From an uncultured Flavobacteriales bacterium (lineage in GTDB: Bacteria; Bacteroidota; Bacteroidia; Flavobacteriales_D; Sanyastnellaceae), in assembly GCA_938082505.1 (NCBI GenBank), contig CALLLH010000005.1:62001-126000 (forward strand): a DNA stretch of 64,000 nt, read 5' to 3'. Within the stretch, counting starts at the first letter, position 1. The number at the start of each line of letters is the position of its first letter. Positions 35,101 through 43,000 of this stretch are shown here, one piece after another. The notes under the pieces were generated by a model that did no database searches, had not been told where the DNA came from, and saw nothing but the letters and a program-made list of their open reading frames with translations. The position numbers were made by a program, and so were the translations under genes.

Positions 35101-35307
35101 CAAGACTTCGCCAGTTGCCGCTTGAATGCGGTACATGCCGTCCATGTCAGACATGACCCCGGTATTCGAGCCTTCTACGACGACCGCCACACCGGGCAGG
35201 CCTTCACCATTGGAGCCATCCGTCACCTTTCCGGATACCGACTGGGCCATGGCCGCAGTGATACCGAAGGCGAACGAGGCCAACAGAAGCAGGAGTTGGT
35301 TCCTCAT
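32149..35307 (-). CDS. SusC/RagA-family TonB-dependent outer-membrane transporter
   Basis: The 1052-residue protein begins with a signal peptide (LLLLLASFAFGITAAMAQS). Next comes a carboxypeptidase-D-like domain (VSGKVTDGSNGEGLPGVAVVV) with a TonB-box-like region after it, a plug domain with the SusC signature (DEVVVTALGVSREKKALGYS; SVLKGPAAAALYGSRASNGAI) and a 22-strand barrel ending AERTIGVNLKFGL. It imports the ligand offered by the SusD partner using TonB and the proton gradient. The internal ATG at 35307 was preferred because it starts the signal peptide. No sigma/anti-sigma pair or hybrid regulator adjoins it. Confidence 0.93.
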   Translation of the reverse strand: MRNQLLLLLASFAFGITAAMAQSVSGKVTDGSNGEGLPGVAVVVEGSNTGVMSDMDGMYRIQAATGEVLTFSFVGYNTVRKEVNGATMDVSMESGVALDEVVVTALGVSREKKALGYSVQELGNDAFTDSRTENVVRSLTGKIAGVQVTSGTAIGSSSKVLLRGASSITGDNQPLFVVDGVPMDNADYSSGNTQRSVGGYDYGNAIQDLNPDDIESVSVLKGPAAAALYGSRASNGAIVITTKSGKGYQSSGKRGIGISVNSGVAFNNVYVLPEYQNSYGGGAGQSWIDTIGGNFIPDYGYDGSWGPKLDGTPVRHWDSWYDYAGDADFGTTRPWSATDSDVDEYFQTGVTLTNNVNVTGATDESAFRLSYTNHDQTGVYENSSLDRNTLSFSGSQKVSEDLEASVSMNYVQSKGKGRPQTGYGSSIMSQFTQWGQRQLSMERLRNYKNPDGSHRTWNRNSVTDPSPHYWDNPFWERYENVQNDQRDRVFGNVTMKYKINDVFSLMGRALSDFYIDRREERVAVGGVNESSYSESTRQLQETNLDAYLNFADDLSDDLNLTGFVGVNRRIRNYKRLNAYTLGGLNTPGLYTVNNGADGYEVGDFSSSKTVNSVLASASFGFQRKFYVDLTGRNDWSSTLPAENNSYFYPSATASYVLSEDLDIDAVSFAKVRFGWAQVGNDTDPYRTATTYAVNTNFGNSGSATVPNSQNNPNLRPEKTSSWEAGFEVNLFLDKVRFDFTYYSSTTEDLIFNVPVSASSGYSSAVLNAGKTSNKGIELSLAATPVQTDDLRWDIGVNFAKNQNELLELADGIENIRYTSLFGVTLEARPGQPLGTFYGFDYQYDDAGNKLVDDNGYYLRSETVQPLGTILPNFTGGVYTTLDYKNLSFYALVDFQDGGSLHSYSNQWGKYSGTLEGTVFDADGNDMRDPGYAGVVVEGVNASTGAANTAAINPQAHFFYNQGYVIHAADQYDASFVKLREMRLDYSLPADVVDGTPFSNVSLGVFGRNLAILHKNVPNIDPEVATSASNIQGFEGGQLPAERTIGVNLKFGL

Positions 35308-35438
35308 TGCTGATTGAATTTTGAATTGTTTGATGGTTTTTGGCAATACTTCACCATTCGCAAATCACGATAAGTTGTGTCAATGAGACACCGTAGGAAT
35401 TCACCTATAATCACCAAACGCACTGTTGATAACCGCCG

Positions 35439-36899
35439 TCAGGCACTCCATACCACCCGAAATACCGTTCCTTCTCCGAGGGTGGATGTGCACTCGACCC
35501 TGCAACCATGACGGCCTGCAATCGCTTTGACCATGGGCAATCCAAGCCCTGACCCGCTGCCCCGTGTTGTGAAGCGGGGCTCAAAAATGCGCGCCAGGAT
35601 CTCCGGTTTCATGCCGGGTCCGGTGTCCACCACTTCCACGCAAAGTGGTTGATGAAAAACCTTGATGATGACCTCGCCCGGGCCGTTTCCCACGGCTTGT
35701 AGTGCATTCAGCACGAGATTCTGGAACAATCGGACCATCTGGTCGGCATCACATTCAATCACTGCGTCACCCTCCATCACCAACACCGGACCCACTTCCG
35801 GTTTTGCCCACAACTCCACCACCTGCTCCAACACACTGCGCAATGAGACGGCCGTGATCTCGCCCTGGGGCAACCGGGCGAGTGTGCTGAACTCATCCGC
35901 AATCCTGGACAAGACATCGATTTGGCCCTGCAAGACATCTGACAGCGACACCACCCTCTCCCGCAGCTCACCGGAATCCACGGTGTCGTCCTTGGCCCTT
36001 CGCTCCAACTGTTGGATTCCCAGCTTCATTGGGGTCAAAGGATTCTTGATCTCGTGGGCCACCTGCATGGCCATTTCCCTCCAGGCACTCTCTCTTTCAG
36101 ACTGGGCCAGCGCCGCTGTGGACCGGCGGACGTTGTCCGCCATCTTGTTGTACCGGTTCACCAAAACACCGATCTCGTCCCCGGCCGGAGCCGTGTAGCG
36201 CAATGGTTCAAATCCCGCATCATTGGACACATCCATCCGGTCCATCATCGTACCGAGCCGAGACAGGGGACGGGTGATCGACCGCGACAACAGGAAGGCG
36301 AATCCAGCGGCCACCGCAAAGACCAATCCGAATACCCCACCCAGACTGCGCAACAAATCCCGTCTGCCCGAAGCCTCCAAACTGCGCGACGCGTAGCGCA
36401 ACGCCACCAGCGCCACGGGTCTTCCCACGGCATTCAGCTGATACCAATACGCCAGGTACTCCCCGCTTCCGATGGGCACCTCCATCCGACCGGCACCCTG
36501 CGCCATGGCGATGAGCACTTCCGGATCTGCGTCAATGGCAAAGCCTTGCGATTCAGGACGCTCGAATGACGACGTAACGAAAAGGCTCCCGTCCAGTCTG
36601 TACACCGCCAACGGCAGCCCGTGAACTTCCTCAATCTGCACGATGCGGTCAGCAAAGGCTCCGGGCATCACCGTCCAACTCAAGGAGGTCGCCTCTACAG
36701 TGTCGCCAACCGCACTCCGCAGGGCAAACCGCAGACTGCGCGCCACGGCATCCTCCTTCCTGACGAGCCTCGCCGCATTGTAGTCCTCGTCCAACCTGGC
36801 AAACCCAATGAACGTAGCGGCACCCGTCAGGACGAATCCCAACAGCACCACGCCCAGCATGGCGAGGAACAAACGTTGTCGTAAGGGTAGTCGAATCAA
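35439..36899 (-). CDS. NtrY-like membrane sensor histidine kinase
   Basis: The roughly 486-residue kinase has TM1 (FLAMLGVVLLGFVLTGAATF), a sensor domain of about 150 residues, TM2 (GVFGLVFAVAAGFAFLLS), HAMP (RSITRPLSRLGTMMDRMD), the H-box MAMQVAHEIKNPLTPMKLGI, characteristic of the NtrY/NtrB group, and an ATPase domain (NLVLNALQAVGNG, DTGPGM, GSGLGLPMVKAIAG). Start choice is uncertain: TTG at 36899 gives an RR-containing cytosolic start 10 bp after the atpG stop, TTG at 36941 would overlap atpG by 32 bp, and ATG at 36860 is also possible. It is the last gene after the ATP synthase operon, with no response regulator beside it. Confidence 0.87.
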   Translation of the reverse strand: MIRLPLRQRLFLAMLGVVLLGFVLTGAATFIGFARLDEDYNAARLVRKEDAVARSLRFALRSAVGDTVEATSLSWTVMPGAFADRIVQIEEVHGLPLAVYRLDGSLFVTSSFERPESQGFAIDADPEVLIAMAQGAGRMEVPIGSGEYLAYWYQLNAVGRPVALVALRYASRSLEASGRRDLLRSLGGVFGLVFAVAAGFAFLLSRSITRPLSRLGTMMDRMDVSNDAGFEPLRYTAPAGDEIGVLVNRYNKMADNVRRSTAALAQSERESAWREMAMQVAHEIKNPLTPMKLGIQQLERRAKDDTVDSGELRERVVSLSDVLQGQIDVLSRIADEFSTLARLPQGEITAVSLRSVLEQVVELWAKPEVGPVLVMEGDAVIECDADQMVRLFQNLVLNALQAVGNGPGEVIIKVFHQPLCVEVVDTGPGMKPEILARIFEPRFTTRGSGSGLGLPMVKAIAGRHGCRVECTSTLGEGTVFRVVWSA

Positions 36900-36909
36900 G
36901 TTTGCGGGA

Positions 36910-37794
36910 TCAACCTTCAAGCGCTTCTGCGCCGCCCACAATCTCGAGAATTTCTGCGGTAATGGCCGCCTGACGGGCCTTATTGTAGCTCAATTTGAGG
37001 TCGCGCAGCATATCTCCTGCGTTCTCAGTGGCCTTGTGCATCGCCGTCATCCGTGCTCCATGCTCGGACGCATAACTGTCAAGCAATGCTTTGTACAGCT
37101 GCACCTTCAGCGTGTTCGGTACAATGTTCTGCGCAATCTCCGCCCGGCTGGGCTCGAAGATGTACTCCACACTGGTGGCCACGGTCTGTGCCGTCTCAAC
37201 CAACGCAGCCTGCTCGATGGGGAGCATCTGCTCGCACATGACATCCTGCACCGCGGCATTGACAAACCGGTTGTACAGGATCTCCACCCTGTCAAACTTG
37301 CGCTCGCGGAATGCCGTCATGACCTGCTCCGCAATGATGGCTGCATGGGCAAAATCGAGGTTGTCGAAAATGCTGTGCGGGGTTTCACCGAGGTCAAGCT
37401 TGGTCACACAACCCGTCCTCCTAAAAGCGTCGTTCGCCTTTTTCCCAAGGCACAACACACTGACTTCGCTTCCGGACAACTCCTCAATCCGCTGGTTGGC
37501 CAGCTTGATGATGTTGTTGTTGAACGGACCACACAACCCCCGGTTGGACGTGACCGCAACCAGCAGGACACGCTTCGCCTCCCGCTCCTCTGCGTATGGG
37601 TTTTCGGAGGCTTCCAAGGAAGCGCTCACATTCACCAGGATCTCCTGAAGCTTCTCCGCATAAGGCCGCATGCGGGTCACGGCGTCTTGCGCACGGCGCA
37701 ATTTTGCCGCAGACACCAGTTTCATGGCCTGCGTAATCTGTCGGGTGGACCCGACGGATGCAATGCGGTTGCGTACTTCCTTGAGACCGGCCAT
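36910..37794 (-). CDS. atpG: ATP synthase F1 gamma subunit
   Basis: The 294-residue subunit is the central rotor shaft linking the c-ring to the catalytic head. Diagnostic stretches are the N-terminus MAGLKEVRNRIASVGSTRQI followed by TQAMKLVSAAKLRRA, and the C-terminus ENAGDMLRDLKLSYNKARQA followed by AITAEILEIVGGAEAL, which together form the coiled-coil axle. It lies 9 bp after atpA, in the operon atpBEFHAG. Confidence 0.97.
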   Translation of the reverse strand: MAGLKEVRNRIASVGSTRQITQAMKLVSAAKLRRAQDAVTRMRPYAEKLQEILVNVSASLEASENPYAEEREAKRVLLVAVTSNRGLCGPFNNNIIKLANQRIEELSGSEVSVLCLGKKANDAFRRTGCVTKLDLGETPHSIFDNLDFAHAAIIAEQVMTAFRERKFDRVEILYNRFVNAAVQDVMCEQMLPIEQAALVETAQTVATSVEYIFEPSRAEIAQNIVPNTLKVQLYKALLDSYASEHGARMTAMHKATENAGDMLRDLKLSYNKARQAAITAEILEIVGGAEALEG

Positions 37795-37803
37795 CGTATT
37801 TGC

Positions 37804-39384
37804 TTAGCTGGCGAATTGCTTGCTCACCTCCATTGCCGCCTCCGCCATGGTGGCCTGCGCCTCGTCGGTGTATTTGCCGGTCTTCAACTCACCCAAGGTG
37901 TCAGCATGCTTGGTCCTGAGGTAATCCAGGTAGGCCGTTTCGAACGCCTTCACCTTGTCGACCGGAACATCCTTCAATAGGTTCTTCGTGCCAGCATAGA
38001 TGATGGCGGTCTGCTCTTCCACCGGCATCGGCGAGTTGAGGTTCTGCTTGAGAATCTCCACGTTCCGCATGCCCTTGTCGAGCACGGCCTTGGTTGCACT
38101 GTCCAGGTCGGAACCGAACTTGGCAAACGCTTCGAGCTCGCGGTATTGGGCCTGGTCAAGCTTCAGCGTTCCGGATACCTTCTTCATGGACTTGATCTGG
38201 GCAGATCCTCCCACTCGGCTTACCGAGATGCCGACGTTGATGGCCGGGCGCACGCCGGAAAGGAACAAGTTGCTCTCCAAGAAGATCTGACCGTCCGTGA
38301 TCGAAATCACATTCGTTGGAATGTATGCGGATACGTCACCTGCCTGCGTCTCGATGATCGGCAAGGCCGTCAATGAGCCGCCACCCTTCACCATGGAGCG
38401 GATGCTCTCCGGAAGGTCGTTCATGTCCTTCGCGATGTTGTTGTCCGCGATGACCTTGGCCGCACGCTCCAGCAAGCGGGAGTGCAGGTAGAAAACGTCA
38501 CCGGGATAGGCCTCACGGCCCGGAGGGCGACGAAGCAACAGGGACACCTCGCGGTAGGCCACGGCCTGCTTCGAGAGGTCATCATACACCACCAGTGCGG
38601 GGTTTCCAGTATCACGGAAGAACTCACCAATCGCCGCACCCGTAAATGGTGCATAGAACTGCAGTGGAGCGGGGTCGGAAGCCGTAGCAGCCACAACGAC
38701 CGTGTAGGACATGGCTCCCGCTTCCTCCAACGTCTGAACGATGCCCGCCACAGTAGAGCCCTTCTGGCCAATCGCGACGTAAATACAGAACACCGGCTCT
38801 CCGGCGTCATAGAATTCCTTCTGGTTGATGATGGTGTCCACCGCAACCGTGGTCTTTCCAGTCTGACGGTCACCAATGATGAGCTCGCGCTGTCCGCGGC
38901 CAATCGGAATCATGGAGTCCACCGCCTTGATTCCCGTCTGCAGCGGCTCATTCACCGGCTGACGGAAAATCACACCCGGAGCCTTCCGCTCAAGCGGCAT
39001 CTCGTAGAGGTCCCCTTCAATGTGTCCCTTGCCATCAATCGGCTCACCCAGGGTGTTGACGACACGGCCCAACATGCCCCGGCCCACCTTCACAGAGGCA
39101 ATGCGGTTCAGACGCTTGACGGACGACCCCTCCTTGAGTTCACCGGATGGCTCGAGCAATACCGCACCGACATTGTCCTCCTCGAGGTTCAATGCGATTC
39201 CGCGGACACCGTTCTCGAACTCAATGAGCTCACCAGCCTGCACATTGGACAGGCCATAGATGCGGGCGATTCCGTCTCCAACCTGGAGGACGGTGCCAAC
39301 CTCCTGGAGGTCGGCTTCGGTCTGGTTGCCGGCCAACTGCTCTCGCAGGATGGCAGATACTTCGGCGGGTTTGATCTGGGACAT
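37804..39384 (-). CDS. atpA: ATP synthase F1 alpha subunit
   Basis: The 526-residue subunit carries the non-catalytic nucleotide site; Walker A is [15 protein letters not shown] and the family motif [17 protein letters not shown] is intact. N-terminal residues [13 protein letters not shown] and [13 protein letters not shown] match the alpha crown region. The partner beta (atpD) and epsilon (atpC) genes are not here, in line with Bacteroidota, where they form a separate unit. Short spacings on both sides (9 and 15 bp) indicate one transcript. Confidence 0.98.
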   Translation of the reverse strand: MSQIKPAEVSAILREQLAGNQTEADLQEVGTVLQVGDGIARIYGLSNVQAGELIEFENGVRGIALNLEEDNVGAVLLEPSGELKEGSSVKRLNRIASVKVGRGMLGRVVNTLGEPIDGKGHIEGDLYEMPLERKAPGVIFRQPVNEPLQTGIKAVDSMIPIGRGQRELIIGDRQTGKTTVAVDTIINQKEFYDAGEPVFCIYVAIGQKGSTVAGIVQTLEEAGAMSYTVVVAATASDPAPLQFYAPFTGAAIGEFFRDTGNPALVVYDDLSKQAVAYREVSLLLRRPPGREAYPGDVFYLHSRLLERAAKVIADNNIAKDMNDLPESIRSMVKGGGSLTALPIIETQAGDVSAYIPTNVISITDGQIFLESNLFLSGVRPAINVGISVSRVGGSAQIKSMKKVSGTLKLDQAQYRELEAFAKFGSDLDSATKAVLDKGMRNVEILKQNLNSPMPVEEQTAIIYAGTKNLLKDVPVDKVKAFETAYLDYLRTKHADTLGELKTGKYTDEAQATMAEAAMEVSKQFAS

Positions 39385-39399
39385 GAGGTTGATATACGC

Positions 39400-39954
39400 T
39401 CAGTAAGCCGGTTCGTATGGATTGTTGGTGAGGTTGCGGTGCATGGACCTCAAGGTCTGGAACACCGAAGCGTCGATCATCCGATCACCGACGCGCAGCT
39501 TGAAGCCACCAATCAGTTTGGGATCGACCTTTTCCGACAACTCCACGCCTCCCTCGTGGACCTTGCCGATCAGTTCATTGATTTCTGACCTCCTCACATC
39601 ATCCAGCGGGGTGGCCGTGACCACTTCCGCCAACACGATGCCGCGCTCCTCTCGGACGAGCGCAACGAAAGCGTCCGCCACTTGACCCAACAAGCCCGCC
39701 CGCCCCTTTCGGGCCAGCAGGGCGAGAAAGTCGATGGACAGAGCATTCGCCTGTACAAACACCGCCCGGATGATGGCCTCCTTCTTCTCGGGACGAACCA
39801 CGGGGCTGCCAAGGACGGCAGCCAATTCCCGGTTTTCGCCAACGATTTGGGCCAACACCCGCATGTCCGCATCAACGGCGTCAACCGAACCCCGCTCTTT
39901 GCAGAGGGTCAGCAGGGCTTTGCCATAACGACGAGCAACAGCGGTGGATGCCAT
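39400..39954 (-). CDS. atpH: ATP synthase delta subunit
   Basis: The 184-residue protein is the stator cap joining the b subunits to alpha. The N-terminal six-helix domain pattern is STAVARRYGKALLTLCKERG and the C-terminal part shows the family closing motif KLIGGFKLRVGDRMIDASVF followed by QTLRSMHRNL. It lies 4 bp after atpF and 15 bp before atpA in gene order. Confidence 0.95.
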   Translation of the reverse strand: MASTAVARRYGKALLTLCKERGSVDAVDADMRVLAQIVGENRELAAVLGSPVVRPEKKEAIIRAVFVQANALSIDFLALLARKGRAGLLGQVADAFVALVREERGIVLAEVVTATPLDDVRRSEINELIGKVHEGGVELSEKVDPKLIGGFKLRVGDRMIDASVFQTLRSMHRNLTNNPYEPAY

Positions 39955-39958
39955 GGGG

Positions 39959-40456
39959 TCAGTTCAGTTTTGAGTCGGAAATCATGCGGCCGATCAGCTC
40001 CTGCTGGGCCTCGTCACCATTGAGCTCCTTGCGGACAAGTTGCTCGGCAATCTCAAGGCTCAACTTGGCCACTTCGGCCTTCAGCTCCGCCACGGCCGCA
40101 GCGCGCTCACCATCGATGGCCTGTTTGGCCTGCTCGATCATGCGCTCGCCTTCTTCCTTGGCCAGGCTTTTGGCGTCCGCCACCAGGCGATCGGCCATGT
40201 CACGGGCATCCCGCATCATGCCATCACGCTCAACGCGGGCCTCCTGCAACAGCCGCTCATTGTCGGAGTGCAGGTTTTGGATTTCCGCCCGTGCTTCTTT
40301 GGCGGCATTGAGCGCTCCTTCAATTTCCTCTTCCCGGTCCTTGAGACCTTGGAGGATTGGGCCCCACGCCATCTTGCGCAGCAAGAAGAGGACCACAAGG
40401 AAGGAGATCGTCGCCCAAACGACCGATCCAAAAGCGGGTGTCAACAACGCATCCAT
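39959..40456 (-). CDS. atpF: ATP synthase F0 b subunit
   Basis: The 165-residue peripheral-stalk subunit has one N-terminal TM (FGSVVWATISFLVVLFLLRKM) and the family start KMAWGPILQGLKDREEEI, followed by a long charged helix (EAKQAIDGERAAAVAELKAE region) that dimerises as a coiled coil. Located between atpE and atpH. Confidence 0.96.
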   Translation of the reverse strand: MDALLTPAFGSVVWATISFLVVLFLLRKMAWGPILQGLKDREEEIEGALNAAKEARAEIQNLHSDNERLLQEARVERDGMMRDARDMADRLVADAKSLAKEEGERMIEQAKQAIDGERAAAVAELKAEVAKLSLEIAEQLVRKELNGDEAQQELIGRMISDSKLN

Positions 40457-40474
40457 GTCGGAGTGCGCTGGCGA

Positions 40475-40717
40475 TTAAGCGAAGACGACGAGAAGGCAGA
40501 CGATGACCGCGAACAGTGCCACACCCTCAACGAGGGCGGCTGCGACGATCATGTTGGCCCGGAGGTCTCCGCTCATTTCAGGCTGACGGGCCATGGCTTC
40601 GAGGGCGGACCCACCGATGCGGCCTACGCCGATGCCGGCTCCGATTGCAGCTACGCCGGCGCCGAGACCTGCGAGACCTTGATTCATTGATTCCAGAAGG
40701 ATCATTGCGAGTTCCAT
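40475..40717 (-). CDS. atpE: ATP synthase F0 c subunit
   Basis: The 80-residue hairpin has TM1 with the packing motif GAGVAAIGAGIGVGRIGG, the loop ARQPE, and TM2 with the ion-carrying Glu in AALVEGVALFAVIVCLL. The residues after the Glu (G, V and A-L-F) are those of proton-type rings rather than the S/T and Y of sodium-binding rings, so the enzyme is inferred to be H+-coupled. Of several in-frame starts I use the ATG at 40717 (MELAMILLES); ATG four codons later is equally plausible. Confidence 0.95.
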   Translation of the reverse strand: MELAMILLESMNQGLAGLGAGVAAIGAGIGVGRIGGSALEAMARQPEMSGDLRANMIVAAALVEGVALFAVIVCLLVVFA

Positions 40718-40748
40718 GATGTATGGATTTGGGTTGAATTGGGTTGTC

Positions 40749-41891
40749 TTAGTGATGTGCTTCGTGGGTCGCCTCACCGAAGTAAAGGGCTGCAAGCAAC
40801 GTGAAAACGTAGGCCTGCAAGAAGGCTACCAGGAATTCGATCAGGTACATGAAAATCATGAAGAGCGTGGAAAACGCCCCAGTACCGAAACCGACGCCTC
40901 CACCGAACTGCTCTCCGAGAATGAAGATGAGCGAGGTGAAAGACAGAATGATGATGTGCCCGGCCGTAATGTTGGCCGTCAGACGGATCATGAGGACCGC
41001 CGGCTTGATGAAAATGCTCGCGATCTCGATCGGAACGAGAATGAACTTGATGGGCAGGGGTACGCCTGAGGGCCAAAGAATGTGGCCCCAATAGTGCTTG
41101 TTGCCCGACACCGTGGTGATGATGAAGACCAGGCTGGCCAGCACCAACGTGATCCCGAGGGTGCCGGTAATGTTGAATCCTCCGATGAACGGGATCAAGC
41201 CCAACAGGTTGCTGAAGAAGATGAAGAAGAAGACCGTCAACAGGAAAGGCAAGTACCGGTCTGCCTTGTGCTTTCCAATGCTGGGAATCGCCACCTCATC
41301 CCGAATGAAGAGTACGAGCGGCTCCAATGCGTTCTGCAAGCCCTTCGGTGCCTGCCCCTTGCGCTTGCTGTAGGCGCGTCCGGCGCGTCCGAAAAGCAAG
41401 AGTACCAGCCCCATCATCATGAGCATGCCGAAGATGCTCTTCGTGATGGAGAGGTCCATTATTTCAACGCCCCCTGAATGGTGATCACCATGGTCGTGGC
41501 CCGCATGATCACCGTGCTCGTCATGATCACCATGCTCATGGACATGGCCGGAAGGGTCGTGATCGTGTGCGGCCAGCACGCCGTGGTCCATGGTGTACCA
41601 CAAACCTGAGCTTCCCTGATGCGCACCGTGATGAAGCGCACTGCTCATGAAGACATCGAACTGGCCCGAAGCCGGCGCGTATGCGATGACCGGAAGAGGA
41701 ATGTGAACGTTCCCGATGACGTGAATCTCGTGGGCGTCCTGGATGTGGTGGATGATGAATTCGCTCGGATTGAACGCCGCGTCACCGTGGGGTTCGCCCG
41801 CCGCGTCAACCGCTCCGACTGCCCCGAAAAACAGGCCTATGGTCAAGGCCTTGGACGTGCACCGCTGAAAACGGGTGAAAAGGGAAATCAT
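40749..41891 (-). CDS. atpB: ATP synthase F0 a subunit with His-rich N-terminal extension
   Basis: The 380-residue subunit forms the proton half-channels. The C-terminal half has the conserved helices, with the essential Arg in VLMIRLTANITAGHIII and the closing FLVAFLQAYVFTLLAALYF. Compared with the usual 240-270 residues there is an extra N-terminal region: a signal-like hydrophobic stretch (LTIGLFFGAVGAVDA), then a soluble segment ending in a striking His/Asp-rich run, about residues 109-138 (41,478-41,567, with 14 His). Extended a subunits are known in Bacteroidota; the His cluster could bind metal, which is inference. It heads the F0 part of the operon. Confidence 0.95.
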   Translation of the reverse strand: MISLFTRFQRCTSKALTIGLFFGAVGAVDAAGEPHGDAAFNPSEFIIHHIQDAHEIHVIGNVHIPLPVIAYAPASGQFDVFMSSALHHGAHQGSSGLWYTMDHGVLAAHDHDPSGHVHEHGDHDEHGDHAGHDHGDHHSGGVEIMDLSITKSIFGMLMMMGLVLLLFGRAGRAYSKRKGQAPKGLQNALEPLVLFIRDEVAIPSIGKHKADRYLPFLLTVFFFIFFSNLLGLIPFIGGFNITGTLGITLVLASLVFIITTVSGNKHYWGHILWPSGVPLPIKFILVPIEIASIFIKPAVLMIRLTANITAGHIIILSFTSLIFILGEQFGGGVGFGTGAFSTLFMIFMYLIEFLVAFLQAYVFTLLAALYFGEATHEAHH

Positions 41892-41975
41892 AATCGCGTC
41901 CTGCGAATTTGGGTGCGAAGATAGTGCCCGTTTTCCTTACGTCTCATGCCCGGTCGGGTCGCCCGCAAAGAACTT

Positions 41976-42356
41976 TCAACGCGGGTCCGTGGGTCGCTCA
42001 GAATGGCGCATGGATTCAGCGACGAGTATGCTGGTGAAGGCGAGGTATACCACGTAGGAAGAAACCCCGAACACACGGGGGTCTGGACCCCCAACCAGCA
42101 GATACGCCAGAATGAGGCCCAACATCGCGAACATCTTGATCATGGTCACGCCCATCACCTTCCGCACCTGCCCTCCCGACGTTGATCCTCCAACAGGCCT
42201 CAACCAACGCTCCAACAGCGGCGTGAGCAACGCAAGAAACAACACGAGCAAACTCAAGGGACTCCGCACGGCCTCCGTCATGATGGGGGGGGCCAGTGTC
42301 CATATCAACATCAGGAATCCCCCGGCGGTCAGAATGTTGAGCAACATGAATTTCAT
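41976..42356 (-). CDS. AtpI-position integral membrane protein
   Basis: The 126-residue protein has four hydrophobic segments (MLLNILTAGGFLMLIWTLAPP; LSLLVLFLALLTPLL; VTMIKMFAMLGLILAYLLVG; SSYVVYLAFTSILVAESM), the topology of AtpI-type accessory proteins that help assemble the c-ring or deliver Mg2+. Sequence similarity to AtpI is weak to my eye, so the call rests on size, topology and position between atpZ and atpB. The start ATG at 42356 overlaps the atpZ stop (ATGA), an upstream in-frame start at 42473 being less likely. Confidence 0.65.
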   Translation of the reverse strand: MKFMLLNILTAGGFLMLIWTLAPPIMTEAVRSPLSLLVLFLALLTPLLERWLRPVGGSTSGGQVRKVMGVTMIKMFAMLGLILAYLLVGGPDPRVFGVSSYVVYLAFTSILVAESMRHSERPTDPR

Positions 42357-42577
42357 GGGTTCAAGTTGCGCAGAACGATGGTGAAGGATGCGGCGAGACC
42401 CAGCAGCGCGCACAGGGCTGTTGCCCAAGCCACTTCGTGCCCTGCAGCGGCATCCCAGCGTGTGCCCAGCCATGTGCCCCCACCGATTCCGACAAGAAGC
42501 GTGGTGGCCATGCCCGTGTGCCGCATGATTGCGGGGCCCTGATCAGGCCGATTGCTGGAGGGGCGCTTGCTCGACAT
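42353..42577 (-). CDS. AtpZ/AtpI-family small membrane protein
   Basis: The 74-residue protein has a basic start and two TM helices (MATTLLVGIGGGTWLGTRWD and VAWATALCALLGLAASFTIVL). The GIGGGTWLGTRWD segment at the end of TM1 is the AtpZ/AtpI signature, thought to support ATP synthase assembly and Mg2+ or Ca2+ passage. It starts inside the end of the bactofilin gene (35-bp overlap) and ends in an ATGA junction with the next membrane protein, so translation is tightly coupled. Confidence 0.82.
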   Translation of the reverse strand: MSSKRPSSNRPDQGPAIMRHTGMATTLLVGIGGGTWLGTRWDAAAGHEVAWATALCALLGLAASFTIVLRNLNP

Positions 42578-42971
42578 CGTCTGCCTCACCGGCCCGGCTT
42601 CCTGCTAATTTGACTTCGGGCTCAGCGTCCAGTCTGCAAATACCCACCACCTGTGCGCCGGCCTCCACGGCCATCCGGCCATATTGGATTTCACCGTCAA
42701 CTCGGCTCGAGGCCTTCAAGCTCAACAGACCAGCCACCCTCAATTCACCCAACACAAGGCCTTCGGACTCACAGTCCATACAATCCACCCGGCCTTCCAC
42801 CCGGCCGCTCGAGCCGATGACCAACCTTCCGGAAGTGTGAATGTCCCCCTTGAAGGAGCCATCAATGCGAATGCTGCCCTCGCTGCGGATGTTCCCCTCC
42901 ATGTGGGTGCCCTCCACAATGCGGTTGATGCCTTGCTCCAGGGATACGTCGTTGGTCCGTTGTCTGGCCAT
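42543..42971 (-). CDS. Bactofilin (polymer-forming cytoskeletal protein)
   Basis: The 142-residue protein has the bactofilin core, a short right-handed beta-helix of repeating Gly-Val/Ile turns: NRIVEGTHMEGNIRSEGSIR, DGSFKGDIHTSGRLVIG, GRVEGRVDCMDCESEG and RVDGEIQYGRMAVEAGA, flanked by a disordered N-terminus and an acidic tail. Bactofilins polymerise without nucleotide and help place cell-wall enzymes. It sits between sprE and atpZ, and an M23 peptidase, a typical bactofilin neighbour, is encoded divergently 3 kb away. The 3' end overlaps atpZ by 35 bp. Confidence 0.92.
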   Translation of the reverse strand: MARQRTNDVSLEQGINRIVEGTHMEGNIRSEGSIRIDGSFKGDIHTSGRLVIGSSGRVEGRVDCMDCESEGLVLGELRVAGLLSLKASSRVDGEIQYGRMAVEAGAQVVGICRLDAEPEVKLAGSRAGEADDVEQAPLQQSA

Positions 42972-43000
42972 GGTTGCTTCTTCCTATGTGAAGTTCAACT

